A program made the translations under genes and the position numbers. Under the pieces are notes generated by a model, which was not told the origin of the DNA, made no database searches, and saw only the letters and a list, made by a program, of their open reading frames with translations. Below are positions 6,079 through 6,301 of a stretch of DNA of 6,301 nt, piece by piece (position 1 is the stretch's first letter; the number at the start of each line of letters is the position of its first letter). The DNA is from Methanocorpusculum sp. (GTDB taxonomy: Archaea > Halobacteriota > Methanomicrobia > Methanomicrobiales > Methanocorpusculaceae). Location: positions 1 to 6,301 of the forward strand of contig JAUNXW010000099.1 of the NCBI GenBank assembly GCA_030539595.1, read 5' to 3'.

Positions 6079-6101
6079 GTGGGTACTTTTAGTTACACCA
6101 C
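6079..6101. repeat. Imperfect hairpin
   Basis: GTGGGTA (6079-6085) pairs with TAC and CCAC (6094-6096, 6098-6101) with one bulged A, around an 8-base loop. It joins the hairpin series to the ACGAAA repeats that follow. Confidence 0.35.
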
Positions 6102-6190
6102 GAAAGTCACACGAAAAAATACGAAATGCACGAAAATTAATCTGTTTGGTCGGATTTATCTTATGTAGCAAAACACGAAATTTAACGAAA
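6100..6190. repeat. Six ACGAAA motifs at about 10-base spacing
   Basis: ACGAAA starts at 6100, 6111, 6121, 6130, 6175 and 6185. The steps are 11, 10, 9, 45 and 10 bases, so most copies sit on about the same face of the helix. Three are preceded by CAC. The complementary TTTCGT appears once more in the right arm of the large inverted repeat. Confidence 0.65.
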
Positions 6191-6265
6191 ATCACAAAAG
6201 GATTGCTAAGTTTACAATAATTATAACAAGAATAATTAACAGCAAGCCTTTTGTGATTTTCGTTA
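6183..6265. repeat. 25-bp inverted repeat with one mismatch (large hairpin)
   Basis: The arms 6183-6207 and 6241-6265 are complementary at 24 of 25 positions; the only difference is T versus G within GGATTGCT/AGCAAGCC. The 33-base AT-rich spacer holds its own stem, TAATTAT/ATAATTA (6218-6224, 6232-6238), so the whole 83 bases could fold as one long hairpin. No target-site duplication is seen directly outside the arms. Candidate explanations are a miniature inverted-repeat element or a two-way terminator. Confidence 0.75.
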
Positions 6266-6268
6266 GCG

Positions 6269-6283
6269 GGGAACGAAGTTCCC
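6269..6283. repeat. GGGAAC/GTTCCC hairpin with GAA loop
   Basis: A perfect 6-bp stem (6269-6274, 6278-6283) closes on a GAA triloop. Its right arm, AGTTCC (6277-6282), could alternatively pair with GGAACT at 6296-6301, so two competing folds are possible at the window edge. Confidence 0.6.
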
Positions 6284-6301
6284 TTAGCTGAGCAAGGAAC
6301 T

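Larger units (their letters stand above)
5941..6301. other. Gene-free, repeat-rich region
   Basis: No credible gene is seen in these 360 bases. Short open frames on both strands are low-complexity translations of the ACGAAA/TTTCGT repeats, with no ribosome-binding sites or recognisable domains. The region instead holds, in order, an 8-bp inverted repeat, several C-GAA-G hairpins, six ACGAAA motifs, a 25-bp inverted repeat and a final hairpin, each listed separately. It could be a decayed or miniature mobile element, a structured RNA, or an intergenic repeat family. Confidence 0.6.

Noticed and set aside
6100..6190. CRISPR array
   Set aside because: The repeated unit is only 6 bases, the spacing is about 10 bases, and there are no unique spacers of CRISPR size or cas genes.
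5947..6195. Open frames on both strands in the repeat region (82 and 67 codons)
   Set aside because: They are translations of ACGAAA/TTTCGT repeats and hairpins, lack ribosome-binding sites and have no domain; such false frames are typical of these repeats.
1..6301. tRNA, rRNA or transposase genes
   Set aside because: No cloverleaf with a T-loop GTTCGA-type motif, no rRNA-like conserved stretch and no transposase-like protein was found on reading both strands.

Overview
The window looks like a piece of a moderately AT-rich euryarchaeal genome, most likely a methanogen of the Methanomicrobia type. The evidence is the archaeal two-ring Cdc48/VAT ATPase, TATA-box promoters at the expected distance upstream of several genes, very short leaders on some genes, T-run terminators, and a SIMPL-domain protein and a Yip1-type membrane protein of kinds common in methanogens. 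The genus cannot be fixed from the sequence alone.

Layout. On the minus strand, bases 1-126 hold the start of a lipoprotein gene that begins with GTG and runs off the left edge. It follows a secreted SIMPL-domain (DUF541) protein gene (277-1011), also on minus. A 208-base divergent promoter region (1012-1219) separates that gene from cdc48 on plus (1220-3661). Between cdc48 and a small Hsp20-like gene (3711-4130) lies a strong hairpin followed by a T-run. Next come a five-helix Yip1-like membrane protein (4194-4775, plus) and a convergent, unrecognised six-helix membrane protein (4777-5895, minus); their stop codons are one base apart. The last 360 bases (5941-6301) contain no credible gene but are dense in short repeats and hairpins, including a 25-bp inverted repeat with one mismatch.

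How the genes may work together. Cdc48 (an unfoldase) and the Hsp20-like protein (a holdase chaperone) make sense as a protein quality-control pair. The lipoprotein, SIMPL, Yip1-like and six-helix proteins are all envelope proteins, but no shared pathway can be read from the sequence.

The most notable observations are: (1) the second ATPase ring of Cdc48 has Val in place of the near-invariant Walker B Asp, while its other visible catalytic residues are intact; (2) the repeat-rich tail is built from C-GAA-G mini-hairpins, roughly 10-bp-spaced ACGAAA motifs and a large inverted repeat. I did not find a clear new multi-gene system.
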